Source of the DNA: an uncultured Allomuricauda sp.
GTDB lineage: Bacteria > Bacteroidota > Bacteroidia > Flavobacteriales > Flavobacteriaceae
Direction of reading: 5' to 3'
DNA length: 64,000 nucleotides
NCBI RefSeq assembly: GCF_947499695.1
Contig: NZ_CANMPQ010000001.1
Location: 1,488,001 to 1,552,000 of the forward strand
Shown here: positions 46,921-56,110 of the stretch, one piece after another
Layout of the letters: every line of letters begins with the position of its first letter
Position numbering within the stretch: the first letter of the stretch is position 1
Translations under genes and position numbers: made by a program
Notes under the pieces: generated by a model
The model's database searches: none
What the model was told of the DNA's origin: nothing
Seen by the model: the letters and a program-made list of their open reading frames with translations, nothing else

Positions 46921-49329
46921 TTAACTCCCGATACGCTTGTTCTCGTCCTCCAGTCCAGTTTTTCTTTTTCTTGCCTTTTTTATTTCATTTCGTCCAAAAT
47001 TATAGGAGAAGCTGAATGCAACTTGCCTTGAATCACTTCCTCCGGTACCATTTATAAAAAGGTCGCCGAACTGGGTAGTACCCCTCCAAGGCACCGTGTA
47101 GAGTAAATCATTGAAAGACAATCTGCCTGTGACTTTATCATCAAAGAACTTTTTCTGAAATGCTAGATTCAAAGACCCCAGTGATTTGGTTTGGTAGGTT
47201 CCACCCCATATGGAAGGGGAATTGTACCATCCGGAGATTTCCATTTTAAAATCCTTGGATATCGTAAAGGTATTTTGGGCATAAAAACTCAGGGTTTCTT
47301 GTTTTACCGGTAAAAACTCGGCACTTGTAGCTTCATAATCGCTGATGTAGGCATTCAAACTGAAGTATAGATTCCACCATTCACTTATTTTTTTGGGATA
47401 TGAAACACCAAGGTTTACCACTTCTTGATTAGCCACATTCAAAGTGGTCAAAAAATTCGTGCTTTCTCCCTCTGCAACGGTAACTCTAGCAAAAAAATCC
47501 GAGATATAGGTATAGCTCAAAGAAGTCGTTAATCTGTAATTAAAAGTATGCGAAAGCTTCACATTGTCTGTGTACTGGGGTTGTAAAAAGGGATTTCCTT
47601 TGCTGAAAGACAGTTCGTTCAATTTGTACTCAAAAGGATTCAACGATTGATAATTGGGCCTTTGAATTCGTTTGCTGTAGGTAAGTGCAAATTGATTTTT
47701 CCGGTTTAACTGATACGTAAGCCCTCCCGATGGAAAGAAATCTGTATAGTTTCGTTCCACCCTTTCGTTAGAGTTTTCTTGACTACTCTCCAGTTTACCA
47801 TCAGATATTGTATTCTCTACCCGCAGGCCCATTTGCAAATTCCATTTGCCCCATTTTCTATTGTAATTGAAATATCCGGCATTAATATTCTCAGAATATT
47901 CAAACTGATTACTTTGATCTGTATCCAAAATGTTTTGGCCATTAATCTGGTTGAAGAAATCAAATGTATTGTCCGTGTTCACGTAAGAGAACTTAAATCC
48001 GATACCCAATTTCCCTTTTAAGAAATTCTGCTCGTAGTCTGTTTTAATGGTGGCAATATTGATGTCGATTGGTGTTTCCTGCAATGTTATGCGTTGATTT
48101 AAAACCTGGGATTCGTCCCCATTGAAATACACATTGGGTTGAAAAGCATTGCGATCACTATTATATTTACCATAATCCAAATCAACAATTACGCTGTAAC
48201 CCAAGGTGTCCGCATAACGATAATTGAGGTTTGCATTGATGTTATATGAAGTGTTATCAGTTTGGTTCAAGGCAACCAAAATGCTATCAACTTGAATCAC
48301 ATTTGCTGGTCTTATAGGCGTTTTGGTATCGTTAGTGCCAAAGCCATTGTTGAAATTTCCGTTGAAAATACCTCCGATGGTGTTCTTGGAGTCTATATAA
48401 TAATCATACCCCAATTTTAAGTTATTACTGTTTCTATCATAAATACTACTTGTTCTGGAATCGAATTGTGTATTCGATTGTGTTCGAAGTAAGTTCAAGA
48501 AACCTGTACTTTTTCCAAATCGGTTGCTATAGGTGCCATATAGATTACCTTTTTCACCTCGATTATTAAAATTTAAACTGGAATTATATCTGGCAAAGTC
48601 ACCATTGGTCAAACCAGAGGTATACGTTCCATTAGTCCCCAAACTTTTGTCCTTTTTTAATTTGATATTAATTATTCCTGCATTGCCGACTGCATCATAT
48701 TTTGAAGATGGTTGGGTGATAATTTCAACAGCTTCAATGTCGGTGGCCTGAAGACTCTCAAGATAATTGGTCAAATCTTCGCCTTGTAAAACAGAGAGTT
48801 TTCCATCGATAAAAATTTGAACCCCCGTTTTCCCTTCAACAATGATTCCTCCATTGTTATCAACAACTACACCTGGCGCTTTTCGTAACAGTTCAAAAGC
48901 GCTGGTTCCAGTAGCGTTTATAGTATTTTCTACATTAAATACCGTTTTGTCCGCCAAGACCTGAACCATAGGTTTCTCGGCAACCACAGTTACTTCCTCA
49001 AGGTTTTCAGTGGACTCTGTCAATATAATTTGACCTAATTCAAGAGGGCCACCCTTATAATCCAGTTTTCTTTCCTTATCAGCATACCCAATGCTTGACA
49101 CTTTAAATTGGTACTCACTCGGAGCTATTCCTTTAAGCTCAAATTCTCCATCTTCACTGCTAATCGTAGCTTTAATCAATGAACCATCCAAAACCGAATT
49201 AAGGGTTATGGCGGCATAGGGAATTGGAGTTCCATTGTCCGACTGGACCGTACCCTTAATATTTTGACTCATTGCTAAAGTGGTTGAGAACAATACCACT
49301 ATTGAAACAAAAATTTTCATGTCATTCAT
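46921..49329 (-). CDS. TonB-dependent-receptor-type outer-membrane barrel (OMP_b-brl_3 family)
   Basis: 802 residues (or starting three codons later). A signal peptide ends near AMSQ. Residues 22-105 form a CarboxypepD_reg-like domain (NIKGTVQSDNGTPIPYAAI), then TLTESTENLEEVTVVAEKP as TonB-box-like linker, a plug domain at about 120-230 (ELLRKAPGVVVDNNGGI, IEIITQPSSKYDAVGNAGIINI) and the beta-barrel to the C-terminus, where strands such as NYTDFFPSGGLTYQLN are seen. Its neighbours across the divergent promoter are a LytS/LytTR pair, so it may be under that control. The substrate is unknown. Confidence 0.88.
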   Translation of the reverse strand: MNDMKIFVSIVVLFSTTLAMSQNIKGTVQSDNGTPIPYAAITLNSVLDGSLIKATISSEDGEFELKGIAPSEYQFKVSSIGYADKERKLDYKGGPLELGQIILTESTENLEEVTVVAEKPMVQVLADKTVFNVENTINATGTSAFELLRKAPGVVVDNNGGIIVEGKTGVQIFIDGKLSVLQGEDLTNYLESLQATDIEAVEIITQPSSKYDAVGNAGIINIKLKKDKSLGTNGTYTSGLTNGDFARYNSSLNFNNRGEKGNLYGTYSNRFGKSTGFLNLLRTQSNTQFDSRTSSIYDRNSNNLKLGYDYYIDSKNTIGGIFNGNFNNGFGTNDTKTPIRPANVIQVDSILVALNQTDNTSYNINANLNYRYADTLGYSVIVDLDYGKYNSDRNAFQPNVYFNGDESQVLNQRITLQETPIDINIATIKTDYEQNFLKGKLGIGFKFSYVNTDNTFDFFNQINGQNILDTDQSNQFEYSENINAGYFNYNRKWGKWNLQMGLRVENTISDGKLESSQENSNERVERNYTDFFPSGGLTYQLNRKNQFALTYSKRIQRPNYQSLNPFEYKLNELSFSKGNPFLQPQYTDNVKLSHTFNYRLTTSLSYTYISDFFARVTVAEGESTNFLTTLNVANQEVVNLGVSYPKKISEWWNLYFSLNAYISDYEATSAEFLPVKQETLSFYAQNTFTISKDFKMEISGWYNSPSIWGGTYQTKSLGSLNLAFQKKFFDDKVTGRLSFNDLLYTVPWRGTTQFGDLFINGTGGSDSRQVAFSFSYNFGRNEIKKARKRKTGLEDENKRIGS

Positions 49330-49393
49330 TTTTATTGATTACTCAAAAATTTCACTTTGGTTACAGATATAAAAGGAGTATTCGGCGAGCAGG

Positions 49394-49437
49394 CCCATAG
49401 GCAGTTAAACTGTCCGGACCATCCAACGTGCTATGGG
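49394..49437. promoter_or_regulatory. Concentric 44-base interrupted palindrome
   Basis: CCCATAG (49394-49400) mirrors CTATGGG (49431-49437). At their exact centre is the perfect palindrome GTCCGGAC (49412-49419), and GTT/AAC plus one more pair also match around it. In all, 15 of 22 half-site positions are complementary. It sits in the 170-base divergent region between the TonB-type receptor and the lytS-like gene, so it is an operator candidate. Confidence 0.5.
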
Positions 49438-49503
49438 TCAATTCGTCGGAATTGCTTTTTAACGAAATGTGTTTTGTTAGTATCTTCCAAAAAAGATTGA
49501 AAA

Positions 49504-50562
49504 ATGGACAAAAAAGTTGTTTGGGGGATTTCCGTAAAGGAAATTTTGATGGTCCTAGGATTATACGCCGTCTCCGCTTTTTTTTATCACCTTACCGTTT
49601 GGTTGAGCATTCCACATAAAGCAGGAGTGGATTCTACTTTACTGAGTTTAAAGGCTTTTATAGATGGAGGGGGACTTCAGTATAGCATACTTTTGGTGTT
49701 CACTATACCCATCTGGTGGTTGATTTTCATAAGACTAAAACATCTCAGCTTATGGAAAAGACTGCTTTTGCACGCTCTTTTTCTTCCCATTTTCATCTAT
49801 ACTGCTCGAATTTTATATTATTATATCTGTGAGGCTTTGGGATGGTTTCACCTTCAGGAGACGGCTCAGATATGGGATTTATATATACCCGCTTTATTTT
49901 ATCTGATTCAATTCGGTATTTATCACACTTACGAGCATTATAAGGAGAACCAAAAAAAACTAAAGCTAGAAGGCGAATTAAAACAAGCCGCCCTCAAAAG
50001 TGAATTGGCAGCTATTAAAGCACAATTGAATCCGCATTTTCTTTATAATGTTTTTAATACCATCAACGCTTCTGTTCCTGCCAAACAAGAAAAAACGCGA
50101 CAGATGATCGCTACACTGTCAGATTTATTCAGATATCAATTAAAAGCGTCCAAAAAAGAATTGGTCACCTTGGAAGAAGAGCTCGATTTTGTAAAGAAGT
50201 ACCTGAAATTGGAAAAAGCTCGTTTTGAAGAACGATTGAATGTCGAAATTAACGTACCGACCGAATTGCTTAAAGAAGAAATTCCTCCGATGTTATTACA
50301 GCCATTGGTCGAAAACTCGGTAAAACATGGAATTTCCAACACTTTAAAAGGAGGTACTATAACCATATCCATTTTTAAGGATGGAGAAAAATTAAAGTTT
50401 GAGATTGCAGACACAGGAATCGGAGTAAAAGACAAAGAAAGTATTTTTGAAAAAGGCGTTGGGTTGACCAATACACGCTTGCGCTTGTTGAAAATGTACG
50501 AATCACATATGGAAGTTTTGGACAACACCCCGCAAGGCTTAAAAATACGATTTGCCCTATGA
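49504..50562 (+). CDS. Sensor histidine kinase, LytS/YehU type
   Basis: An inner-membrane kinase of the His_kinase (PF06580) group, 352 residues. There are four membrane segments in the first 150 residues, a coiled coil (EHYKENQKKLKLEGELKQAA), then the phospho-acceptor region KAQLNPHFLYNVFNTINA with His178, and an HATPase domain with LLQPLVENSVKHGI, ADTGIGV and GVGLTNTRLRL. The last four bases overlap the response regulator start (ATGA), so the pair is translationally coupled. The signal sensed is unknown. Confidence 0.92.
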   Translation: MDKKVVWGISVKEILMVLGLYAVSAFFYHLTVWLSIPHKAGVDSTLLSLKAFIDGGGLQYSILLVFTIPIWWLIFIRLKHLSLWKRLLLHALFLPIFIYTARILYYYICEALGWFHLQETAQIWDLYIPALFYLIQFGIYHTYEHYKENQKKLKLEGELKQAALKSELAAIKAQLNPHFLYNVFNTINASVPAKQEKTRQMIATLSDLFRYQLKASKKELVTLEEELDFVKKYLKLEKARFEERLNVEINVPTELLKEEIPPMLLQPLVENSVKHGISNTLKGGTITISIFKDGEKLKFEIADTGIGVKDKESIFEKGVGLTNTRLRLLKMYESHMEVLDNTPQGLKIRFAL

Positions 50563-51281
50563 AGAAAGTACTGATAGCCGATGATGAAAAAGCTGGCAGG
50601 ACACTTATCAAGGAATATCTGGAAGATTATCCCGATTTAGTTTTGATTGCCGAGGTGAACAACGGAGTGGATGCTATTACCGAGATTAATCGGTTTAAAC
50701 CAGATTATGTTTTTTTAGACATTCAAATGCCAGGGAAGACTGGTTTTGAAGTACTCAGTCATTTAGAAGAGATTCCAAAGATTATTTTTTCCACGGCCTA
50801 TGATGAATATGCACTTAAAGCATTTGAAGTACATGCCGTGGATTATTTACTGAAACCTTATACCAAGGAGCGGTTTAAAATTGCCGTGGAACGATTGGAT
50901 GTCGAAAACGACAAACTCGGCGCTTTAGCACAGAGTATTTTTATGGAAGAGACCTCCTACCCTAACCGTGTATTGGTCCATTTCAATAAAAAGCTAATCA
51001 CCATCAAATGTGAAGATATCATTTGGATAGAAGCTTACGGAGACTACTCTAAAATACATACTTTGGATCAAGTGTACCTAAGTAATTTTGGCATCTCTGA
51101 TCTAGAACAAAAACTAAATCCAAAAATGTTCTTACGTGTGCATAGATCCTCTATGATTAATTTGGACAGGGTAAGGGAACTGAACAAATATGGTAAGAGC
51201 TATGATGTTACCATGGAAAATGATGATGTGGTCCGGGTAAGTCGCGGATATATGGATACGATTAAAAAAATCATGCTGTAA
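50559..51281 (+). CDS. LytTR-family response regulator
   Basis: The DNA-binding partner of the kinase just upstream, 240 residues. The N-terminal receiver has the acidic pair DD (8-9), phospho-acceptor Asp54 in YVFLDIQMPGKTG, and Lys in YLLKPY. The C-terminal LytTR domain (about 140-238) has IIWIEAYGDYSKIHT, FLRVHRSSMINL and VRVSRGYMDTIKK. LytTR regulators commonly act on neighbouring envelope genes, here possibly the divergent TonB-type receptor. Confidence 0.93.
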   Translation: MKKVLIADDEKAGRTLIKEYLEDYPDLVLIAEVNNGVDAITEINRFKPDYVFLDIQMPGKTGFEVLSHLEEIPKIIFSTAYDEYALKAFEVHAVDYLLKPYTKERFKIAVERLDVENDKLGALAQSIFMEETSYPNRVLVHFNKKLITIKCEDIIWIEAYGDYSKIHTLDQVYLSNFGISDLEQKLNPKMFLRVHRSSMINLDRVRELNKYGKSYDVTMENDDVVRVSRGYMDTIKKIML

Positions 51282-51284
51282 AAA

Positions 51285-51842
51285 CTAGCGCCCCACACAC
51301 CAACGTTTTTCGCTAATAATCCACCCAATACTCAAATTCACAACCGGATAAATGCCGCCCTTAAACGGCCCAACATAATATCCAGCTCCCGCGTCAATAG
51401 AAAAACTTAACCCCGAATTGTAGCTTCGTTGCACGCCATAGACCAATCCGCCATAACCATGTATTCCATCTACTCTGGTATTTTCAACAATACGTTCATC
51501 AGGAGAAAAAACAGCAACAGTAGGTGCGATGTAATTTCCAGAATTACCATAGATAGACCTACCCCTTCTATCCCTACTCGTTAAATTATGATAATAGCGG
51601 TTTTGTACCGTTATTGCCGGGAAAAAGTCATAATTCTCTAAAGGTTGAGCGCTAGCTGGCTGCAAGGCAAACTGCCAAGCAACCCTGAAATCCAGTGTAC
51701 TGTTCACACCAAGGCCCATTTCATATTCAAGCCCAGGATTGATCAAATTAATTTTTAGCTGTCTTACCTCACAATTTCTTCCAAACTGCGATGATGCCAG
51801 TGTGCTCCAAAAAACAAATACAAAAAGTAAAATTCGATGCAT
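51285..51842 (-). CDS. Hypothetical exported protein, probable small barrel
   Basis: A 185-residue exported protein with a signal peptide ending near ASSQ. The family is not recognised. Regular amphipathic strands with aromatic girdles (YEMGLGVNSTLDFRVAWQF, FSIDAGAGYYVGPFKGGIYPVVNLSIGWI) suggest an eight- to ten-stranded outer-membrane barrel, but the C-terminus (EKRWCVGR) lacks the usual terminal aromatic. It faces the LytTR gene tail-to-tail with a 3-base gap. Confidence 0.7.
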   Translation of the reverse strand: MHRILLFVFVFWSTLASSQFGRNCEVRQLKINLINPGLEYEMGLGVNSTLDFRVAWQFALQPASAQPLENYDFFPAITVQNRYYHNLTSRDRRGRSIYGNSGNYIAPTVAVFSPDERIVENTRVDGIHGYGGLVYGVQRSYNSGLSFSIDAGAGYYVGPFKGGIYPVVNLSIGWIISEKRWCVGR

Positions 51843-51871
51843 TGTAGGTTAATTTGGTACTATTAGAACAT

Positions 51872-51896
51872 ATACTTTTTAAAAAAAGTATTTTTG
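51872..51896 (+). promoter_or_regulatory. kdsA promoter with overlapping AT palindrome
   Basis: The arms ATACTTTTT (51872-51880) and AAAAAGTAT (51883-51891) form a perfect 9-bp inverted repeat with a 2-base centre. Its right arm overlaps the exact -7 box TATTTTTG (51889-51896), 17 bases before the kdsA ATG. It could be an operator or a simple AT-rich dyad. Confidence 0.5.
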
Positions 51897-51913
51897 TTCA
51901 AAATATCTGTTAG

Positions 51914-52732
51914 ATGCAATTAGACGCAATTCCGAGGTTAAAACATACAAATGGAGATAATTTTTTCTTGTTGGCAGGCCCCTGTGCCATTGAAGGCGAA
52001 GAAATGGCACTAAAAATTGCCGAAAAGGTGGTTTCCATTACGGACAAATTGCAAATTCCCTACGTATTCAAAGGGAGTTTTAAAAAAGCGAATCGAAGTA
52101 GAATTGATTCGTTTACAGGAATTGGTGATGAAAAGGCACTAAAAATTCTCAGAAAAGTTTCCGAAACCTTTGATGTGCCCACGGTTACCGATATTCATGA
52201 GATTTCTGATGCAACCAAAGCTGCGGAATATGTTGACGTACTCCAAATACCAGCTTTTTTGGTACGCCAGACGGATTTGGTAGTAGCTGCTGCCGAAACA
52301 GGCAAGGTGGTGAACTTGAAAAAAGGGCAGTTCATGAGTCCTGAAAGCATGCAACATGCCGTAAAAAAGGTAACCGATTCCGGGAATGAACAAGCTTGGA
52401 TTACAGATCGTGGAACCATGTTCGGATATCAAGATATGGTTGTTGATTTTAGAGGCGTTCCAACCATGAAGCAGTATGCTCCAGTTGTATTGGATGTAAC
52501 CCACTCGCTACAGCAGCCCAATCAATCCTCAGGGGTAACCGGTGGAAGACCGGCCTTGATTGGAACAATGGCCCGCGCTGGGATAGCTGCAGGTGTGGAT
52601 GGTCTTTTTATGGAAACTCATTTTGATCCAAAAAACGCCAAAAGTGATGGTGCCAATATGTTAGACTTAAGTCTATTGGAAAAGCTGTTGACCGATTTGG
52701 TTGCTATTCGTAAAGTCATCAACCAATTGTAA
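51914..52732 (+). CDS. kdsA: 3-deoxy-8-phosphooctulonate synthase
   Basis: It condenses arabinose 5-phosphate with phosphoenolpyruvate to give KDO-8-phosphate for lipopolysaccharide core synthesis. The 272-residue product has FFLLAGPCAIEGEEMA, FKGSFKKANRSR, QIPAFLVRQTDL, NLKKGQFMSPE, TDRGTMFGYQDMVVDFR, VVLDVTHSLQQPN and GLFMETHFDP. GTMFGYQDMV with these motifs fits KdsA rather than a DAHP synthase. The early GPCAIE Cys is the type seen in metal-binding family members, so the metal requirement is open. Confidence 0.96.
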   Translation: MQLDAIPRLKHTNGDNFFLLAGPCAIEGEEMALKIAEKVVSITDKLQIPYVFKGSFKKANRSRIDSFTGIGDEKALKILRKVSETFDVPTVTDIHEISDATKAAEYVDVLQIPAFLVRQTDLVVAAAETGKVVNLKKGQFMSPESMQHAVKKVTDSGNEQAWITDRGTMFGYQDMVVDFRGVPTMKQYAPVVLDVTHSLQQPNQSSGVTGGRPALIGTMARAGIAAGVDGLFMETHFDPKNAKSDGANMLDLSLLEKLLTDLVAIRKVINQL

Positions 52733-52760
52733 AACAGCATCACGGCAATTATTCGCGTAT

Positions 52761-54731
52761 ATGAAAAAGATATTTTGTCTTGTTTCCATTCTTTTATTTA
52801 ATCTCCCAAGTTTTTCTCAACAGCATGAAAGCGAATTTGGAAGCGTTACCCAATCTGATATTGATTTTAAACTATATCAAAAGGATACCACGGCGAAGGC
52901 CATAGTCCTTCATGAGATTGGAGATTTTAAATTCGAGCTTATTGGCAATCATGTTTATCTCATCAAGGAGTACCTTGTAAAAATCAAGATTTTATCTGAC
53001 AAAGGCTTTGAGCATGCTAATATTGATATTCCATATTTCCATACCGATGAGCGAACCGAAAAGGTTTACGATATCCGAGGTATAACGCATAATGGCAAAC
53101 AAAAAACAGGGCTGACCCAGGACAATATCTTCACAGTTGACAATGGTGAGAATTGGTCATTAAAACGCTTTACTTTGCCAAATATCAAAGAAGGTTCAAT
53201 TATTCAATACACCTACAAGGTAAAGTCTCCTTTCTTCTTCAATCTCGATGGATGGGATTTTCAATCCACTATTCCAAAGCTATACAGTGAATTCAATGCG
53301 AAAATCCCTGGCAACTATTTCTATAATCGAACTTTGATAGGTGGTATAAAACTAGATGTGGAGGAGACCAGCATAAAGAAAGAATGTTTTTATGTAGGCG
53401 GTCGTTATGGCTCTGCAGATTGTGAAGTGATAAAATATGCCATGAAAGATATTCCAGCCTTTAGTGAGGAAGAGGAATATATGCTCGCCACTTCAAACTA
53501 TATGGCTCGCCTGGATTTTGAACTGGCCGTATTTCATGGCTTTGACGGCACCAAAAAAGAATACACAAAAACCTGGAAAGATGTTGATACTGAATTTAAA
53601 AAGGACAGAGATATTGGGAGACAGTTGACCAAGAATCACTTTTCTGAAAAAAACATTCCCCAGCAGTTGCTAAGTGAGGGTGATCAACTTACCCGAGCAA
53701 AAAATATTTATCAATTTGTAAAGGATCACTTCACTTGGAATGGTAAGTACGGAATTTATAAAGACACCAGGGTAAAAGAGGCTTTCAACACAAAAAAAGG
53801 TGATGTTGGTGAAATTAACATCTCATTGATCAATTTTCTAAAAGCGGCTGGCATCAAGGTCAACCTAATGTTGTTGGCGACCAGAAACCGAAAGCTTCCA
53901 AAAAGGGTCCAACCCGTTATCAATGACTTTAATTACGTAATTGCCAAGGCCGAAATAGATGGAAAAGTATACCTCCTTGATGCCACAAACAAGTCAAATC
54001 CATTTGGAATGTTGCCGTTCCGGTGTCTCAACCATTATGGCCGTGTAATGGATTTTAAAGAAGCTAGTTATTGGTATGAAATTCAACCAGAAAAACGAAA
54101 TCGGGTGTCTTTTTGGGGAACCGCCAACGTGGATCCATTGTCTGGAGAAATCAACGGAAAAATACGGGAGATCAATCAAGGTTATAAAGCGGTTTCTAAA
54201 TATGAAACCTTAGCATCCATGTCCGAAGAAGAATATCTGGATAGTTTTGAAAGGTCTTTGTCCGGATTGTACATCGATGAATATACGTTTGAAGAAAAGC
54301 TGAGCGACGATAAAAAGACCACGCAGACCTATGATTTTTCTATAGAAACTGACCATTCAACTGGGAGCTTATACTTGAACCCGGTTTTTATGCAGTTTTT
54401 TAAAACCAACCCTTTCTTGAGTGAAACGCGGAACTTTCCTGTAGATTTTGGCTATCCTAGGCAATATGAATATAATATGAGCTTTTTTATTCCGGAAAGC
54501 CATGAAATAAAGGAGCGCCCCAAAGATCAAACGATTGCACTTCCAGAAAATTCGGGGATCATACAATTTGCAAGCTCCGCATCGGGGCAGAAACTGGTTG
54601 TTCGATATACGCTGCAGTTAAAAAGCACTCACTTTCAGCCTGAATTCTATTTAAACCTCAAGAAGTTCTTTGAAATTGCTGTGGACATTGAACGCAACTC
54701 CCTTATCAAAATCGGCCCTAAAGAGAACTAG
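52761..54731 (+). CDS. DUF3857/transglutaminase-like domain protein with degenerate active site
   Basis: 656 residues from the ATG with a signal peptide ending near SFSQ (an upstream in-frame ATG would overlap kdsA). Residues 60-230 match DUF3857 (GNHVYLIKEYLVKIKIL, NIKEGSIIQYTYKVKSP) and 290-430 a transglutaminase-like fold. The catalytic triad is incomplete: the Cys position reads GDVGEIN, the His position FNYVIAK, and only the Asp in YLLDATNKS remains. The C-terminal third is beta-rich. A binding or structural role at the envelope is therefore more likely than an enzyme. It abuts the next convergent gene with no spacer. Confidence 0.85.
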   Translation: MKKIFCLVSILLFNLPSFSQQHESEFGSVTQSDIDFKLYQKDTTAKAIVLHEIGDFKFELIGNHVYLIKEYLVKIKILSDKGFEHANIDIPYFHTDERTEKVYDIRGITHNGKQKTGLTQDNIFTVDNGENWSLKRFTLPNIKEGSIIQYTYKVKSPFFFNLDGWDFQSTIPKLYSEFNAKIPGNYFYNRTLIGGIKLDVEETSIKKECFYVGGRYGSADCEVIKYAMKDIPAFSEEEEYMLATSNYMARLDFELAVFHGFDGTKKEYTKTWKDVDTEFKKDRDIGRQLTKNHFSEKNIPQQLLSEGDQLTRAKNIYQFVKDHFTWNGKYGIYKDTRVKEAFNTKKGDVGEINISLINFLKAAGIKVNLMLLATRNRKLPKRVQPVINDFNYVIAKAEIDGKVYLLDATNKSNPFGMLPFRCLNHYGRVMDFKEASYWYEIQPEKRNRVSFWGTANVDPLSGEINGKIREINQGYKAVSKYETLASMSEEEYLDSFERSLSGLYIDEYTFEEKLSDDKKTTQTYDFSIETDHSTGSLYLNPVFMQFFKTNPFLSETRNFPVDFGYPRQYEYNMSFFIPESHEIKERPKDQTIALPENSGIIQFASSASGQKLVVRYTLQLKSTHFQPEFYLNLKKFFEIAVDIERNSLIKIGPKEN

Positions 54732-55100
54732 TCAATCTTTCCAAAACCCTTTGTGGTTAACGCGTTGGGCATCGAGAACGACCTCTATGAGAACTTCGGC
54801 ATCAATTTCTTCCAAAGTTGTATATCGCAATGATTTCATCACTTTTCTTCCGTCGGTCACCATTTTATCTAAGTGGACCGTTAAATGGGCAGCGCTCCAG
54901 AATCCAACATCCACGTAGGGTTTCTTTTTAGGAACATTTAAATAGCAGAATGGCTTTCCCTCCAGATAATAGAAGGGAATTCGATACTTATACTTCAATT
55001 CGAGCTGGGGAATCGTTGTTTCAACAAGTACTTGAAGTTGCAACAAAATGCTTTTAAAAGGTTCTTCTTGATTTAGAATGTACTCTTCAGCTGGGTTCAT
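54732..55100 (-). CDS. DUF1801 (YdhG-like) domain-containing protein
   Basis: 122 residues from the ATG of MNPAEEYI; a seven-residue longer form is possible but less usual. A small soluble protein with the YdhG/DUF1801 fold (about 110 residues): NQEEPFKSILLQL, ELKYKYRIPFYYLEGKPFCYLNV, VDVGFWSAAHL and RYTTLEEIDAEVLIEVV. The function is unknown. Its stop codon begins at the first base after the DUF3857 gene on the other strand. Confidence 0.85.
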   Translation of the reverse strand: MNPAEEYILNQEEPFKSILLQLQVLVETTIPQLELKYKYRIPFYYLEGKPFCYLNVPKKKPYVDVGFWSAAHLTVHLDKMVTDGRKVMKSLRYTTLEEIDAEVLIEVVLDAQRVNHKGFWKD

Positions 55101-55165
55101 ATTCCAAAAATAATGGGTCAAGTCATAATTTTATGTAAAAATATTTTTTCAATAGAAAATAATTT

Positions 55166-55192
55166 TAACTTTGAATTTCAAAGTACTTTAAA
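55166..55192 (+). promoter_or_regulatory. Promoter/operator of the CreD-module membrane gene (copy 1)
   Basis: The dyad CTTTGAA-T-TTCAAAG (55169-55183) is a perfect inverted repeat, followed by TACTTTAAA to 55192. It overlaps the exact -7 box TAACTTTG (55166-55173) and ends one base before the ATG. A protein bound here would block the promoter. The same arrangement recurs before creD. Confidence 0.75.
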
Positions 55193-55798
55193 ATGGAATC
55201 AAAGAAATATCTGGAAGACATCACCGAAATCAAAGATTTAATGAGCCGCTCGTCACGATTCATATCGCTGAGCGGACTTTCTGGAATCCTTGCCGGCATC
55301 TACGCCATAACAGGGGCCATCATAACTTACATATTCCTCTTACCCACCAATGATTATGTAGTACTGCATAGCTGGAATTTTAGAATGATTATTGGTGTAT
55401 TGATCGCTGTTGCGGTTTTGAGTTTTGTCACAGCCTACTTGTTGACTACCAGAAAAGCCAAACAGAACAATGAAAAGATATGGGATGACACTACGAAAAG
55501 ATTATTGATTAATTTTCTGATTCCTTTGGTCACCGGAGGTATCTATATCCTAATAAAATTAAACAGCCAACACTACGGATTGACAGGTTCGTTGATGCTT
55601 ATTTTTTATGGCTTGGCACTGGTAAATGCCTCAAAATATACGATTGGTAATGTGAGATACCTGGGATATGTGGAAATCGTTCTTGGACTAATTTGTGCAG
55701 CTTTTCCTGGATACGGATTCTGGTTTTGGATCATAGGTTTTGGTGTATTGCATATCATTTACGGTAGTTTGATCTACTTTAAAGAGCAAAAGGCGTAA
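55193..55798 (+). CDS. Six-pass membrane protein of the CreD module
   Basis: A 201-residue inner-membrane protein of unknown function with six predicted membrane segments (around residues 27-50, 67-87, 107-125, 130-148, 158-175 and 178-193) and a short cytosolic N-terminus with charged residues (MESKKYLEDITEIKDLMSRSS). Two bases separate its stop from the regulator gene, so the two form an operon. The neighbouring creD gene has the same operator, and this gene is probably a partner in the same response. Confidence 0.8.
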   Translation: MESKKYLEDITEIKDLMSRSSRFISLSGLSGILAGIYAITGAIITYIFLLPTNDYVVLHSWNFRMIIGVLIAVAVLSFVTAYLLTTRKAKQNNEKIWDDTTKRLLINFLIPLVTGGIYILIKLNSQHYGLTGSLMLIFYGLALVNASKYTIGNVRYLGYVEIVLGLICAAFPGYGFWFWIIGFGVLHIIYGSLIYFKEQKA

Positions 55799-55799
55799 C

Positions 55800-56096
55800 A
55801 TGGGGCTGATAGATAACATCAACAAGCTTTTTGACCACCGAATTCGTTTGGGTATCATGACGATTCTCATGGTCAACGAGGAGGTCGATTTTAATCGATT
55901 AAAAGAATTGCTCGATGTTACCGATGGCAACCTAGCAAGCCACACCAAGACCTTGGAAAAAGCGGAATACATCAAAATTGAAAAGTCGTTTATCGGTAAA
56001 AAACCGAATACCCGTTACTCTGCAACCAAGTTGGGTAAATTATCCTTCAAAAAACATATTGAAGCGCTGGAACATATCATTAAAAATCAAACATAA
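55800..56096 (+). CDS. Winged-helix transcriptional regulator of the CreD module
   Basis: A 98-residue DNA-binding protein of the HTH_34/ArsR-MarR type: LFDHRIRLGIMTILM, a recognition region FNRLKELLDVTDGNLASHTKTLEKAEYIKIE, then the wing FIGKKPNTRYSATKLGKLSF. Single-domain regulators of this type bind palindromic sites as dimers, and the paired palindromes upstream of its own operon and of creD are the obvious candidates. No effector domain is seen. It is likely autoregulated. Confidence 0.88.
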   Translation: MGLIDNINKLFDHRIRLGIMTILMVNEEVDFNRLKELLDVTDGNLASHTKTLEKAEYIKIEKSFIGKKPNTRYSATKLGKLSFKKHIEALEHIIKNQT

Positions 56097-56110
56097 ATTT
56101 TTTTATTAAT

